NCBI GenBank assembly: GCA_943914355.1
Contig: CALUBS010000007.1
Coordinates: 1-64,000, forward strand
Length of the DNA: 64,000 bases
Direction: 5' to 3'
From: an uncultured Corynebacterium sp.
GTDB taxonomy: Bacteria > Actinomycetota > Actinomycetes > Mycobacteriales > Mycobacteriaceae
The notes below the pieces were generated by a model. The model worked only from the letters and a program-made list of their open reading frames with translations, searched no databases and was not told the origin of the DNA. The position numbers and the translations under genes were made by a program. Every line of letters starts with the position of its first letter. The stretch's first letter is position 1. This document shows, one piece after another, positions 1 through 7,975 of this stretch.

Positions 1-564
1 GGGCAGGAAGTTCTCGGTGAAGTTGGTTCCGGCCCGGGAGAGATCCATGCCAGGCAGGATACCCAGTGCCATGAGGATGCCGATGGCGAGGAAGGCGATG
101 ATGACGGCGACCTTGATGATGGCAAACCAGAACTCGAATTCACCAAAACCGCGCACGGCGGCGAAATTTACTATGGCGAAGAAGGCCACCGCGATAAGCG
201 CGGGAATCCACGGTGCAATGTCGAACCAATTGCCGATGATTGCTGCGGCACCGGTGATTTCCGCGCCCATGACCATGATGAGCATGAACCAGTAGATCCA
301 GCCCATCGTAAAGCGCGCCCAGTGGCCGAAGGCCTGGCCGGCGTAGGTGGAAAAGGAACCGAGGGAGGGACGCGCCGCGGCTATTTCCCCGAGCATCCAC
401 ATGATGAGCGCGATGAGGATGCCGGCGACGGCATAAGAGATGAGCACCGAGGTGCCGGAGATTTGGATTCCCAATCCGACGCCCAAGAAGAGACCGGCAC
501 CCACCGCGGAGCCAAGGCCCATCATGGTGAGGTGTCGCGATTTCAATTGTGTGGCTTCGGCCAT
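1..564 (-). CDS. Amino-acid permease, APC family (3' part outside window)
   Basis: This is the N-terminal 188 codons of an integral membrane amino-acid transporter; the gene runs off the left edge. Reading the minus strand from the ATG at 564 gives MAEATQLKSRHLTMMGLGSA and then the glycine-rich first helix GAGLFLGVG. That is the substrate-backbone binding signature of APC/AroP/GABA-permease transporters. Five or so hydrophobic helices follow, including one with WIYWFMLIMVMGAEITGAA. Substrate cannot be told from this fragment; aromatic amino acids, GABA or proline are typical for the family. It is divergent from dapE, with about 90 bases between the start codons. A purine-rich stretch with GGTAATT lies just upstream of the start. 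Family assignment is secure, specificity is not. Confidence 0.85.
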   Translation of the reverse strand, partial: MAEATQLKSRHLTMMGLGSAVGAGLFLGVGLGIQISGTSVLISYAVAGILIALIMWMLGEIAAARPSLGSFSTYAGQAFGHWARFTMGWIYWFMLIMVMGAEITGAAAIIGNWFDIAPWIPALIAVAFFAIVNFAAVRGFGEFEFWFAIIKVAVIIAFLAIGILMALGILPGMDLSRAGTNFTENFLP

Positions 565-638
565 AATTACCACCTTGTGAGAGGTTATTTTTTGCAGTGA
601 AGTGAACATTACACAATGCAACGGACCCAGCGGGGCGC

Positions 639-644
639 TACCAT
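639..644 (+). promoter_or_regulatory. Probable -10 box of a leaderless dapE transcript
   Basis: TACCAT lies 8 bases before the GTG at 653, the spacing expected if transcription begins at the start codon. There is no ribosome-binding site in front of that GTG, which supports leaderless initiation. Inference from spacing only. Confidence 0.4.
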
Positions 645-652
645 GGCGGCTT

Positions 653-1741
653 GTGACTTTAGATCTATATGCCGACCCCATTGAAGTGACCAAGGCGCTA
701 GTCGATATCCCAAGCCCCTCCCACCACGAGGAGGCCATCGCGGATGCGGTGGAAGAAGCCCTGCGTGGTCTAGACGTGGAGATCGCCCGCTTTGGCAATA
801 CCGTGTGTGCGCGCACGAACCGGGGGATGGATTCCCGCGTGATTCTTGCAGGCCACATCGATACCGTTCCATTGGCAGATAACGTACCGCATCGCATGGA
901 CACCGCCGAAGATGGTGCCGAGATCATGTTCGGCTGCGGCACCGTGGACATGAAATCCGGCATGGCAGTATACCTCCACGCCTTTGCTCACCTGCATGAA
1001 TCGGAAGAGCTCCAGCATGACCTGACCGTCATTGCGTATGAGGGCGAAGAGGTATCCACTGAATTTAATGGGCTGGGCCACTTGCAAAAGGATCACCCCG
1101 AGTGGTTGCAGGGCGATTTTGCGCTCCTCGGCGAGCCCTCCGACGCCATGGTCGAGGCCGGTTGCCAAGGCACGATTCGCCTGCGCGTGACGGCGCATGG
1201 CACCCGCGCGCACTCGGCCCGCGCTTGGCTGGGCTCCAATGCCGCGCACAAGCTCGCCCCCGTCATGACGCGCATTGCTGACTACGAGCCGCGCGAGGTC
1301 ACCATCGATGGCTGCACCTACCGCGAGGGCCTGAATATCGTTCACCTGGAGGCCGGCGTAGCCACCAATACGTTGCCGGACGAGGCCTGGCTGTTCGTCA
1401 ACTTCCGCTTCGCCCCAGACCGCAGTACGGAAGAGGCATTGGAGTACATGAAGGGGGTCATCGGCAAGCATGAGGACGTCACCATAGAGATCGATGACAT
1501 CGCTGGTGCCGCCCTGCCTGGCTTGGGGCAGCCTGCGGCACGTGCGCTTGTCGATGCCGTCGGTGGCAACGTCCGCGCCAAGTTCGGCTGGACCGATGTC
1601 TCGCGCTTTGCTGAGATGGGCATTCCTGCTGTGAATTTCGGCGCCGGCGATCCGGGCTTTGCGCATAAGAAAGACGAGCAGGTGCCCACGGCGCAAATCA
1701 CTGAAGTTTCTACCGCACTGCTTAATTACCTGAAGGGATAA
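653..1741 (+). CDS. dapE: Succinyl-diaminopimelate desuccinylase
   Basis: A cytoplasmic Zn/Co-dependent M20 hydrolase that removes succinate from N-succinyl-LL-DAP in the succinylase branch of lysine and peptidoglycan DAP synthesis. Visible M20 signatures in order are GHIDTVP (metal His and catalytic Asp), GCGTVDMKSG (bridging Asp), YEGEEV (catalytic and metal Glu), LGEP, and a late FAHKKDE with the last metal His. The length, 362 residues, is normal. The reading frame is open from 602, but the GTG at 653 (VTLDLYADPIEV) aligns with the family start and has a -10 box at leaderless distance, so I choose it. Three bases separate it from the downstream LOG gene. The same order (dapE, LOG, folP2, gpgS) occurs in C. 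glutamicum and M. tuberculosis. Confidence 0.95.
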   Translation: MTLDLYADPIEVTKALVDIPSPSHHEEAIADAVEEALRGLDVEIARFGNTVCARTNRGMDSRVILAGHIDTVPLADNVPHRMDTAEDGAEIMFGCGTVDMKSGMAVYLHAFAHLHESEELQHDLTVIAYEGEEVSTEFNGLGHLQKDHPEWLQGDFALLGEPSDAMVEAGCQGTIRLRVTAHGTRAHSARAWLGSNAAHKLAPVMTRIADYEPREVTIDGCTYREGLNIVHLEAGVATNTLPDEAWLFVNFRFAPDRSTEEALEYMKGVIGKHEDVTIEIDDIAGAALPGLGQPAARALVDAVGGNVRAKFGWTDVSRFAEMGIPAVNFGAGDPGFAHKKDEQVPTAQITEVSTALLNYLKG

Positions 1742-1743
1742 AA

Positions 1744-2508
1744 ATGACCCCTGACCACATGCGTACCCTGCGCGGCCCGCTCTTGCTGCGCAGCGAGGGA
1801 GAACAAGGCTCCACCTTTGACCAGCGCCTGCTGGAATCCGGCGCGGACCACGAGTGGCAGCACGCCGATCCGTGGCGCGTGCTGCGCATCCAAGGCGAAT
1901 TCGTCGCCGGCTTTGATGCGCTGGCTAAGCTGCCCAAGGCAGTGACGGTTTTTGGCTCCGCGCGCACCAAGCCTGAGGATGCGAGCTATCAGATGGCCGA
2001 AGAACTCGGCCGCAAGCTCGCTGAATGCGCCTACGCCGTCATCACCGGCGGCGGCCCCGGCATCATGGAGGCGGCGAATAAGGGTGCGCACGAGGGCGAT
2101 GGCCTCTCGGTGGGACTCGGCATCGAATTGCCGCACGAGCAGGGCCTCAATAAGTACGTGGACTTGGGCCTGAACTTCCGCTACTTCTTCGCCCGCAAGA
2201 CCATGTTCTTGAAGTACTCCCAGGCCTTCGTCTGCCTGCCCGGCGGCATGGGCACCATGGATGAGTTCTTCGAGGTTCTCTGCATGGTTCAAACCGGTAA
2301 GGTCACTAACTATCCCATCGTGCTCATGGGTACAGAGTACTGGTCTGGCCTGCTGGAATGGATTAAAAATACCCTCGCCGCCGGTGGGTATATCAACGAA
2401 GACGACCAAGGCCTTTTCCTGCTTACCGATGACCCCGATGAGGCCGTCGCCCATATCATCGAGCGTCACAAGGTGATGAGCGATAAACGCATTAGGGAGC
2501 CGCGTTGA
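1744..2508 (+). CDS. LOG-family nucleotide phosphoribohydrolase (TIGR00730)
   Basis: A Rossmann-fold protein of the LOG (lysine-decarboxylase-like) family. Members cleave N6-modified AMP to a free base and ribose 5-phosphate. The diagnostic motif PGGMGTMDE, with the catalytic Glu and nucleotide-binding glycines, sits near residue 165. An upstream TGGGPGIMEAANKGA loop completes the active site. The length of 254 residues includes about 60 residues before the core, as in actinobacterial members next to dapE. The start ATG follows the dapE stop by two bases, so translation is probably coupled. The stop overlaps the TTG start of folP2. The older lysine decarboxylase label is misleading. Physiological substrate in corynebacteria is unknown. 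Confidence 0.88.
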   Translation: MTPDHMRTLRGPLLLRSEGEQGSTFDQRLLESGADHEWQHADPWRVLRIQGEFVAGFDALAKLPKAVTVFGSARTKPEDASYQMAEELGRKLAECAYAVITGGGPGIMEAANKGAHEGDGLSVGLGIELPHEQGLNKYVDLGLNFRYFFARKTMFLKYSQAFVCLPGGMGTMDEFFEVLCMVQTGKVTNYPIVLMGTEYWSGLLEWIKNTLAAGGYINEDDQGLFLLTDDPDEAVAHIIERHKVMSDKRIREPR

Positions 2509-3335
2509 GCCTCGCGCGCGTGATGGCGATAGTCAATCGCACCCCGGATTCCTTTTATGACAAGGGGGCCACCTTTGACATGGACCCCGCCCTCAAGCGC
2601 TGCGATGAGGCCATTGTGGCGGGAGCCTCCATCATCGATATCGGCGGAGTCAAGGCCGGACCGGGCGAGGAAGTGGATAGCGCGGACGAAATCGACCGCG
2701 TCGTGCCCACCATCGCCCGCGTGCACGAGCGCCACCCGGAGGTACTTATTTCCGTCGACACTTGGCGCAGCGAGGTCGCCGAGGCCGCCATCGCCGCCGG
2801 GGCGGGGCTGGTCAATGACACCTGGGCCGGGTGGGATCCGCAGCTTATCGAGGTCGCCGGCCACCACCGCGTGGGCTACGTGTGCTCGCATACCGGCGGG
2901 ATTACCCCGCGCACCCGCCCGCACCGCGTGCACTTTGATGATGTCGTCGCTGACGTCATTGCTGAGACCACCGCCTTGGCGGAAAAAGCCGCGGGGCTTG
3001 GCTGCCCGGAAGAGCTCACCTTCATCGATCCCACGCACGACTTTGGCAAAAACACCTATCACGGCCTTGAACTCTTGCGGCGCATCGACGAGATCGTCGA
3101 CACCGGCTGGCCCGTGCTTATGGCGCTATCCAATAAGGACTTCGTGGGTGAGACCCTCGCGCGCGGGGTAGGAGACCGCGTTGCCGGAACGCTCGCCGCC
3201 ACAGCCTGGGCCGCAGCGCACGGGGTGGCCGCCTTCCGCGTCCACGAGGTTGCTGAGACTGTCGACGTCATCCGCATGACTGCCGCCATCCAGGGCACGG
3301 CCGCGCCCCTTGACACCACCCGCGGGCTCGCATGA
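2505..3335 (+). CDS. folP2: Dihydropteroate-synthase-like protein FolP2
   Basis: A TIM-barrel protein of the pterin-binding family, 276 residues. The N-terminal NRTPDSFYDKG resembles the DHPS first loop and the IDIGG strand is present. The second loop, which in true DHPS reads GGESTRPG and binds pterin and pABA, reads GGVKAGPGEE here. That divergence matches the actinobacterial FolP2 paralogue found beside gpgS, which in mycobacteria is reported not to act as a dihydropteroate synthase. The TTG start at 2505 overlaps the previous stop and its own stop overlaps the gpgS ATG. The genes are thus tightly coupled, which points to glucosylglycerate or lipoglycan metabolism rather than folate. The actual reaction is unknown. 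Confidence 0.85.
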   Translation: MSLARVMAIVNRTPDSFYDKGATFDMDPALKRCDEAIVAGASIIDIGGVKAGPGEEVDSADEIDRVVPTIARVHERHPEVLISVDTWRSEVAEAAIAAGAGLVNDTWAGWDPQLIEVAGHHRVGYVCSHTGGITPRTRPHRVHFDDVVADVIAETTALAEKAAGLGCPEELTFIDPTHDFGKNTYHGLELLRRIDEIVDTGWPVLMALSNKDFVGETLARGVGDRVAGTLAATAWAAAHGVAAFRVHEVAETVDVIRMTAAIQGTAAPLDTTRGLA

Positions 3336-4054
3336 GCGTTTCCGTCATCATCCCTGCGCTCAACGAGGAATCCACCGTGGCCGGCGTTATCCGCGCCTGC
3401 CTTGCCGGTGACCCCCTCGAAGTGCTCGTCATCGACGCCGACTCCACCGACGACACCGCCGCAGTCGCGCGCGCAGCCGGCGCCGATGTGCGCAACTGGC
3501 GCGATATCCTGCCCGAACCGCCGCGCCCCGGCAAGGGCGAATCCCTCTGGCGCGGGGTCGCCGCCGCGCGCGGGGACATCGTCGTCTTTATCGACGCCGA
3601 CCTAGAATCCGCTGCGCCCGGCATGGTCACAGCACTCGCGGCGCCCTTTGAGGATCCCCGCGTAAACATGGTCAAGGCCCGCTATCGCCGCAGCCTCAAC
3701 GGCCAACCCACCGGCGGCGGGCGCGTGACCGAACTCACCGCAAAGCCACTCATCCGGCAGTTCTTCCCAGAGCTAGCCCACATCGACCAGCCCCTGGGCG
3801 GCGAGTACGCGATCCGCCGCACAGCCGCGCTAGAGGTGCCTTTTGTGGAAGGTTATGGGGTGGAAGCGGGGCTGCTGGTGGACATCGGCAAGCGCGGCGG
3901 GCTGACAGAAGTCGACCTAGGCACACGAGTCCACCGCAACCGGCCGCTTCATGAGCTGGCACCGATGGCGGATATCGTGGCGCGCACGCTGCTCTCGCGC
4001 GCCGGGGTGGGAGCGCCAATTGCTCAGCGCCCGCCGCTGCTAGGTAGGATTTAA
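3332..4054 (+). CDS. gpgS: Glucosyl-3-phosphoglycerate synthase
   Basis: A GT-A fold glycosyltransferase (GT81 type) that transfers glucose from NDP-glucose to 3-phosphoglycerate. This is the first step toward glucosylglycerate and, in mycobacteria, methylglucose lipopolysaccharide. Visible features are the start VIIPALNEESTV (nucleotide-binding strand), DADSTDDT, the metal-binding IDADLES near residue 90, and GGEYAIRR before the acceptor-side VEGYGVEAGL. At 240 residues it is shorter than the mycobacterial enzyme (about 320), but corynebacterial versions are compact. The ATG overlaps the folP2 TGA (ATGA), an arrangement typical of translational coupling. Assignment rests on motifs plus synteny with the dapE to DUF3117 block. 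Confidence 0.9.
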   Translation: MSVSVIIPALNEESTVAGVIRACLAGDPLEVLVIDADSTDDTAAVARAAGADVRNWRDILPEPPRPGKGESLWRGVAAARGDIVVFIDADLESAAPGMVTALAAPFEDPRVNMVKARYRRSLNGQPTGGGRVTELTAKPLIRQFFPELAHIDQPLGGEYAIRRTAALEVPFVEGYGVEAGLLVDIGKRGGLTEVDLGTRVHRNRPLHELAPMADIVARTLLSRAGVGAPIAQRPPLLGRI

Positions 4055-4057
4055 GCC

Positions 4058-4363
4058 ATGCTGTCCTGGATTGTGCTCATCGTGGTGCTCATTGCGTTCA
4101 TTGTGATCGGAACGTGGCTGTGGGGCTCGATATTTGGGCCCGGGACCGTGATGGACCCGCCCGATGAGCCGCAGAAGGTGCTGGAAAATAACCGCGCCGC
4201 CGCAGCTCAGGGCCGTTTTGAGGACGTGCAATTCGAGGTCGTCCCGCGCGGGTACCGCCAGGATCAGGTCGATGATCTGCTCGCGCAACTTGAGCAAGAA
4301 TTAGCGGCTGCGCGGAAAAGCGGGCAAAAAGGGACTAAGCTGGATAGAAACGAAGATAGTTAA
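4058..4363 (+). CDS. DivIVA-domain small membrane protein
   Basis: A 101-residue protein with one N-terminal membrane helix (about residues 3-27, WIVLIVVLIAFIVIGTWLWG). A polar linker follows, then a short segment RGYRQDQVDDLLAQLEQEL that matches the DivIVA-type motif of a conserved GYR-like turn followed by a coiled-coil heptad. It is the positional equivalent of M. tuberculosis Rv1209 between gpgS and the DUF3117 gene. It starts four bases after the gpgS stop. DivIVA-like segments often localise proteins to curved membranes or the cell pole; any polar growth role here is inference. The very charged tail after residue 85 looks disordered. Confidence 0.75.
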   Translation: MLSWIVLIVVLIAFIVIGTWLWGSIFGPGTVMDPPDEPQKVLENNRAAAAQGRFEDVQFEVVPRGYRQDQVDDLLAQLEQELAAARKSGQKGTKLDRNEDS

Positions 4364-4374
4364 GGAGCCCTACT

Positions 4375-4542
4375 ATGGCAGCAATGAAGCCACGTACCAC
4401 TGGCGGCGAAATGGAAGCGGTGGTGGAATCCCGCAAGATCGTCATGCGCATCCCTTCTGACGGCGGCGGGCGCATCGTTATTGAGCTGAACAAAGAAGAG
4501 GCCGCGGAGCTCGGTTCTTTGTTGACCGAGGTTTCTAGCTAG
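4375..4542 (+). CDS. DUF3117 small conserved protein (Rv1211-like)
   Basis: A 55-residue actinobacterial protein starting MAAMKPRTTGGEMEAVVESR, too short for most ORF listings. The strongly conserved blocks are KPRTGDGP/TGGEMEAV, the RIPSDGGGR turn and the C-terminal LNKEEAAELGSLL. These match the DUF3117 family (Rv1211 in M. tuberculosis, sometimes described as calmodulin-like). An AAGGAGC ribosome-binding site precedes the ATG by 8 bases. It lies 11 bases after the DivIVA-domain gene and 9 before the RlmA-like gene, so it is part of the same operon. Function is not established. Confidence 0.88.
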   Translation: MAAMKPRTTGGEMEAVVESRKIVMRIPSDGGGRIVIELNKEEAAELGSLLTEVSS

Positions 4543-4551
4543 TCTGGATAC

Positions 4552-5421
4552 ATGCTTTCTCATATCGTCGACATTCTGGCCGATCCAAACGACGGCACGG
4601 CGCTTTCCGGCGCCGGTGATTTTTCCCGCCTCGTTTCGGAGTCTGGCCATTCCTTTGATGTGGCCAAGCAAGGGTATGTGACCTTAGCGGCCGGTGCTGG
4701 CCTGAAGCACAAGGGCGATGACATGGACATGGTCAACGCCCGCGAGGCGTACCTGGCCACGGGCCACTTCGCGCCCTTCGTCGAGTCTGTGACCGGCGCG
4801 GTGCAAGACGCGCTCGATGCCAGCTCGCTGTCTGTCTCTACGCCCGCTTCGCTCCTCGAGGTCGGCGCCGGGACCGGCTACTATCTGGCCCACACGCTTG
4901 ACTCCATCGACGGCGCGCGCGGCGTCGGCCTCGATATTTCCCCGCACGCAGCCAAGCACTTGGCCAAGTGCCACCCGCGCGTGGGCGCCGTGGTTGCCGA
5001 TGTCTGGCAGCAACTTCCCATCCGCGATGAATCCATCGACGCCATTTCCGTCGTCTTCGCACCGCGCAACCCATCCGAGTTCCAGCGTGTACTCGCCCCC
5101 GGCGGCCAAGTCATCGTCCTGACCCCAGGCGCCGGGCACCTCGATGAGCTGCGCGAACCCCTCGGCATCCTCGGCGTAGAAGAGGGCAAGGTTGACCGCA
5201 TGTATGAGCAGGCGGAAGGCCACCTCGAACAAGCCGCCGATCCGGTTGATATTTCCTTCCCCATCCAGTTGGACAAGGCGGCCATCGCCGCACAGGTAGG
5301 AATGAGCCCGTCCGCTCGCCACATCAGCGCCGACGAGCTCGCCGAGCGCATGGCCGCCCTTCCTCCCACGCTGACGGTCACCGCCCGCGCCCGTCTGGAC
5401 CGCCTCCGCGCGGTTTCTTAA
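4552..5421 (+). CDS. RlmA/TlrB-like 23S rRNA (guanine-N1) methyltransferase
   Basis: A SAM-dependent methyltransferase of the RlmA family, which methylates G745 or G748 of 23S rRNA. The N-terminal region keeps the family pattern GHSFDVAKQGYVTL and MVNAREAYLATGHF. The SAM-binding motif I is LLEVGAGTGYYL near residue 105, followed by GLDISPHAAK and VFAPRNPSEFQRVL. Length (289) is normal. The oddity is that the N-terminal zinc ribbon, which holds four cysteines in E. coli RlmA, has none here (LADPNDGTALSGAGDF replaces the first CxxC). The fold therefore either lacks zinc or is otherwise stabilised. It is the last gene before a strong terminator. Confidence 0.82.
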   Translation: MLSHIVDILADPNDGTALSGAGDFSRLVSESGHSFDVAKQGYVTLAAGAGLKHKGDDMDMVNAREAYLATGHFAPFVESVTGAVQDALDASSLSVSTPASLLEVGAGTGYYLAHTLDSIDGARGVGLDISPHAAKHLAKCHPRVGAVVADVWQQLPIRDESIDAISVVFAPRNPSEFQRVLAPGGQVIVLTPGAGHLDELREPLGILGVEEGKVDRMYEQAEGHLEQAADPVDISFPIQLDKAAIAAQVGMSPSARHISADELAERMAALPPTLTVTARARLDRLRAVS

Positions 5422-5461
5422 TCGCACCCCTGCCTTTTGGCACCTAGCCTTCGGCCTACAT

Positions 5462-5506
5462 ACCGCCCTTCGCGCTCACCAGCAGCGCGTGGGGCGGTTC
5501 TTTTTT
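5462..5506 (+). terminator. Rho-independent terminator after the RlmA-like gene
   Basis: ACCGCCC (5462-5468) pairs with GGGCGGT (5492-5498), and inside it CGCGCT (5471-5476) pairs with AGCGCG (5484-5489). A run TTCTTTTTT follows. It ends the dapE to rlmA transcript and overlaps the left end of the interspersed repeat. Confidence 0.8.
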
Positions 5507-5640
5507 GCTTCCGGTGAGCGCGAAGGGCGGGTGTGGAATCGGCCAGTCACCGTTGCTTCCCTTGGTGCTCACGGGGCGCTGCTTGTCGATGCCCCTCTGC
5601 CTCGCCGGTGAGCGCGAAGGACAGGCGCTCGAAAGGCGGG
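5462..5640. repeat. Interspersed palindromic repeat, copy 1
   Basis: The segment holds CGCCCTTCGCGCTCACC near 5464 and its inverse GGTGAGCGCGAAGGGCGGG near 5512. A further block follows at about 5567-5620 (CTCACGGGGCGCTGCTTG, then CGATGCCCCTCTGCCTCGCC, then GGTGAGCGCGAAGG). The same order of blocks recurs at 11883-12077 after another gene. Both copies sit in the 3' flank of a gene and neither encodes a convincing protein. Confidence 0.65.
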
Positions 5641-5679
5641 GGGCCGAGAGGCGGGTGGCCGGGTAGGAGGGCTGCAGTA

Positions 5680-7122
5680 TTAGAGCTTGGAGCCGGAGCG
5701 CTGCCAGTCTTGTTCGATGACTGCGTCGCCGGTGGTTTCGACATCCATGCCGGAGCAGCCGCCGTCGAAATAGACGCGGGAGGCCATGGCGATGAGGCCG
5801 CCGTCAACGAAGACCTCCACCGTGGAACCGTCTTGGATGATGGTGAGGGTGTCGGAGTCGCCATCGGCAAGCGTGGCTGTGGCGGGAGCGGAATCAGCGA
5901 AGAAGTGGTCGAAGGCCTTGTTCATGGAACGATCGAGGCTGATTTCCTCGCCGGAGTGGCAGATGGTGGCGGCGGGGTCGCCGTTGCCATCGAGAAGGGT
6001 GATGGTGACGCTGGAGCCGGTGGGAACCTCCATGACGCCGGTCCAGGAGCGCGCGTAATCCGAAAGCTTGACCGCCTCGGGCAGGCCGGTGGCCGGTGCC
6101 TGGTACAAGACGCCGCCCTCGAGCGTGACCTGGCGCGGCAGGGAGAGGGCATTCGACCAGCCTTCGGCATCCCAAGAGGCGTGTTGGGTGGCGTCGTCGC
6201 CGCGGCCATTGCCGTTGAGAAGGCCGAGGATGACGGCGCGCTCGTAGCGCCTTTCTTCAGGGATCGTGCCTGCGGTGGCGTTGGTATTGCGCGGGCGGGA
6301 GAAATCGTGGCCGAAGTCCACGCGGCGGAAACCGGAGACCACCGTGAAGGTGGTGTCTTCCAGCTGGCCCACGAGGTAGCCGGAAACGTCGCGGCCGTCG
6401 CGCTCGAGGGTGACAAAGAGGACGTCGTAGATTTCTTCGTCGATTTCATCGCGCAGGCGCACGATGCGCGGGGAAACCACCGGAGGAATAGGGGAATTGG
6501 CAGGCACTTCGCCGTCGAGGAAGCCTGGGTCGCCCTCAAAGGTAAGGCTACCGCGTAGGGACCACGAGATGCCGTCGTGGCTTTTTAGAATGACCGGCTG
6601 CGGGGTTTCGGTGCGGCCAGAAAGCGCCAGCATGAGCCAACCCTTGTGGCCGTCTTCGCGGTCATCGGTGGCCCAATCGGGCACGACGGAGGGCGAGCGG
6701 AACCGGGTGTGGTCGGTGGTATTGCCGGCCACCTCGCCGAAGCGCACGACGTTGGGGTCGAGGGCCGAGGAATCATCGGATACCTCGCAGACATCGTCGA
6801 TACCGGAATAGCGCGCGAGGCGAATGGAGGTGCCGGTCGCGGTCACGGAGGTGAAATAGAGGTTGGTAGCGTCCTCACCCTGGGCCACGGAACCCGCGCG
6901 GAGGGCGAGCTCACCGCCGACGGGTGCGAGGACATCATCGCAGTCCAGCCAGTTAAACGGCGCTTCCTCCGAATAGGTGTGTCCCCAGCGGGCGGGGGCA
7001 TCGGAAGTGGGGCGATATTGATAGAACATGTGCCACGTATCGCCATCGCGAAGGACACCGGCGGGTGCATCTAGGATGCCGGCATCGGGGATGAAGTGGA
7101 GTTCGGGGCGGTGAGTCGTCAC
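5680..7122 (-). CDS. GH32-family glycoside-hydrolase-like protein with degenerate active site
   Basis: A 480-residue protein with the two-domain GH32 (invertase/levanase) layout. Residues 15-50 carry a five-bladed propeller start (GILDAPAGV, HMFYQYRP, WGHTYSEE). The C-terminal beta-sandwich ends in EVFVDGGLIAMASRVYF, a GH32C hallmark. No signal peptide is seen, so it is cytoplasmic. The catalytic motifs are altered. WMNDPNG, which carries the nucleophile Asp, reads ILDAPAG with Ala at the Asp position. RDP, with the stabilising Asp, is RSP at 142-144. ECP is not recognisable, the nearest being EVP. The start is GTG at 7122 behind AGAGAGGA. It could be a sugar-binding or regulatory relic, or an enzyme with changed chemistry. 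Neighbouring genes give no sugar context. Confidence 0.7.
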   Translation of the reverse strand: MTTHRPELHFIPDAGILDAPAGVLRDGDTWHMFYQYRPTSDAPARWGHTYSEEAPFNWLDCDDVLAPVGGELALRAGSVAQGEDATNLYFTSVTATGTSIRLARYSGIDDVCEVSDDSSALDPNVVRFGEVAGNTTDHTRFRSPSVVPDWATDDREDGHKGWLMLALSGRTETPQPVILKSHDGISWSLRGSLTFEGDPGFLDGEVPANSPIPPVVSPRIVRLRDEIDEEIYDVLFVTLERDGRDVSGYLVGQLEDTTFTVVSGFRRVDFGHDFSRPRNTNATAGTIPEERRYERAVILGLLNGNGRGDDATQHASWDAEGWSNALSLPRQVTLEGGVLYQAPATGLPEAVKLSDYARSWTGVMEVPTGSSVTITLLDGNGDPAATICHSGEEISLDRSMNKAFDHFFADSAPATATLADGDSDTLTIIQDGSTVEVFVDGGLIAMASRVYFDGGCSGMDVETTGDAVIEQDWQRSGSKL

Positions 7123-7308
7123 GGCATTCCTCTCTTAAATCAGGTGCGGGTTCAAGCTTGGGTTGGGGTGGCAGCCACGCCAGGGAGGAAACTCGTTGAC
7201 CTGCCACGCGGTGGTTTCGCCGCCGTGCGCGGGCGAGGACTTTATGGGGCAGTGTCCGGCTGTCATGCACACCCAGAATACGGATATCTTTTAGCGCGTG
7301 CAGGGCCC

Positions 7309-7327
7309 TCGCTTGCCGATGCCCCCT
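7309..7327. repeat. Fragment of the interspersed repeat
   Basis: CTCGCTTGCCGATGCCCCCT shares 15 consecutive bases, GCTTGCCGATGCCCC, with the right part of the repeat near 12031. It lies directly at the 3' end of the minus-strand methyltransferase, the same kind of position as the two full copies. Confidence 0.35.
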
Positions 7328-7975
7328 TTAAAGCTTCGTTACCAATGTCAGCCCCGAACCCAGTGGGAGCCGGGTCACGGTGGCGCCTTCGAGTTCGCGG
7401 AGGTATTCATCGGCCTCGCGCGCGGCGGCGGTATCGCGGTCGGTGCGGGAGGTGTCGGCGACGGTGCCATCGAGAAGCGCATTGGCAAGCACGAGCGTGC
7501 CGTGCTGGTGCAGCAGGGGCCAGGCCGCCTTGATGAGGGCGGGGAGGTCGAGGGCGGCGACGTCCGCGTAAATGACCTGGTAGGCCTCGGTGGCCAGGCG
7601 CCCGAGCACGTCGAGGGGGCGCGAGGGGAGAAAGCGGCCGCGGGTGGGGGCGTAGCCTGCCTCGCGGAAGGCGGCCTTGGCGCTGCGCTGGTGCTCGGCC
7701 TCAGGGTCGATGCACGTGAGGATGCCGTTGTCTGGCATGCCCGCGAACAGGTAGAGACCGACGACGGAGGCGGCAGGGGTAATCGCCACGGCCTGGGGGC
7801 GGTCTACCACACCGGAGGAGGTTGCCGTCAGCGTGGTGAGAAGCTGACCGGTGGATTCATCCGGGACGGGCAGGCCGTATTCCTCGGCGTGGTCGCGGGC
7901 TCCGCGGAGAGCCGCCGAAGGCTCACTGGTGGAATCGATATAGGAGCGCAGTGCGTCATATGCGGTAGTAGTCAC
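7328..7975 (-). CDS. SAM-dependent O-methyltransferase (Rv1220c-like)
   Basis: A 215-residue class I methyltransferase of the YrrM/catechol O-methyltransferase-like group. The SAM motif region is degraded compared with the classic EIGTxxGYS, reading AITPAASVVGLYLFAGMP near residues 63-80. The following acidic strand GILTCIDPE, the YQVIYADVA block and the late VLANALLDG block fit the family. It is the positional homologue of M. tuberculosis Rv1220c, which lies divergently upstream of sigE as here. Substrate is unknown. The start ATG at 7975 gives MTTTAYDALR. About 140 bases of shared intergenic DNA separate it from sigE, so the two may be co-regulated. Confidence 0.78.
   Translation of the reverse strand: MTTTAYDALRSYIDSTSEPSAALRGARDHAEEYGLPVPDESTGQLLTTLTATSSGVVDRPQAVAITPAASVVGLYLFAGMPDNGILTCIDPEAEHQRSAKAAFREAGYAPTRGRFLPSRPLDVLGRLATEAYQVIYADVAALDLPALIKAAWPLLHQHGTLVLANALLDGTVADTSRTDRDTAAAREADEYLRELEGATVTRLPLGSGLTLVTKL

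Noticed and set aside
5533..6558. A 341-codon plus-strand frame opposite the GH32-like gene
   Set aside because: Ala/Gly-rich shadow; the minus-strand frame has clear GH32 fold signatures.
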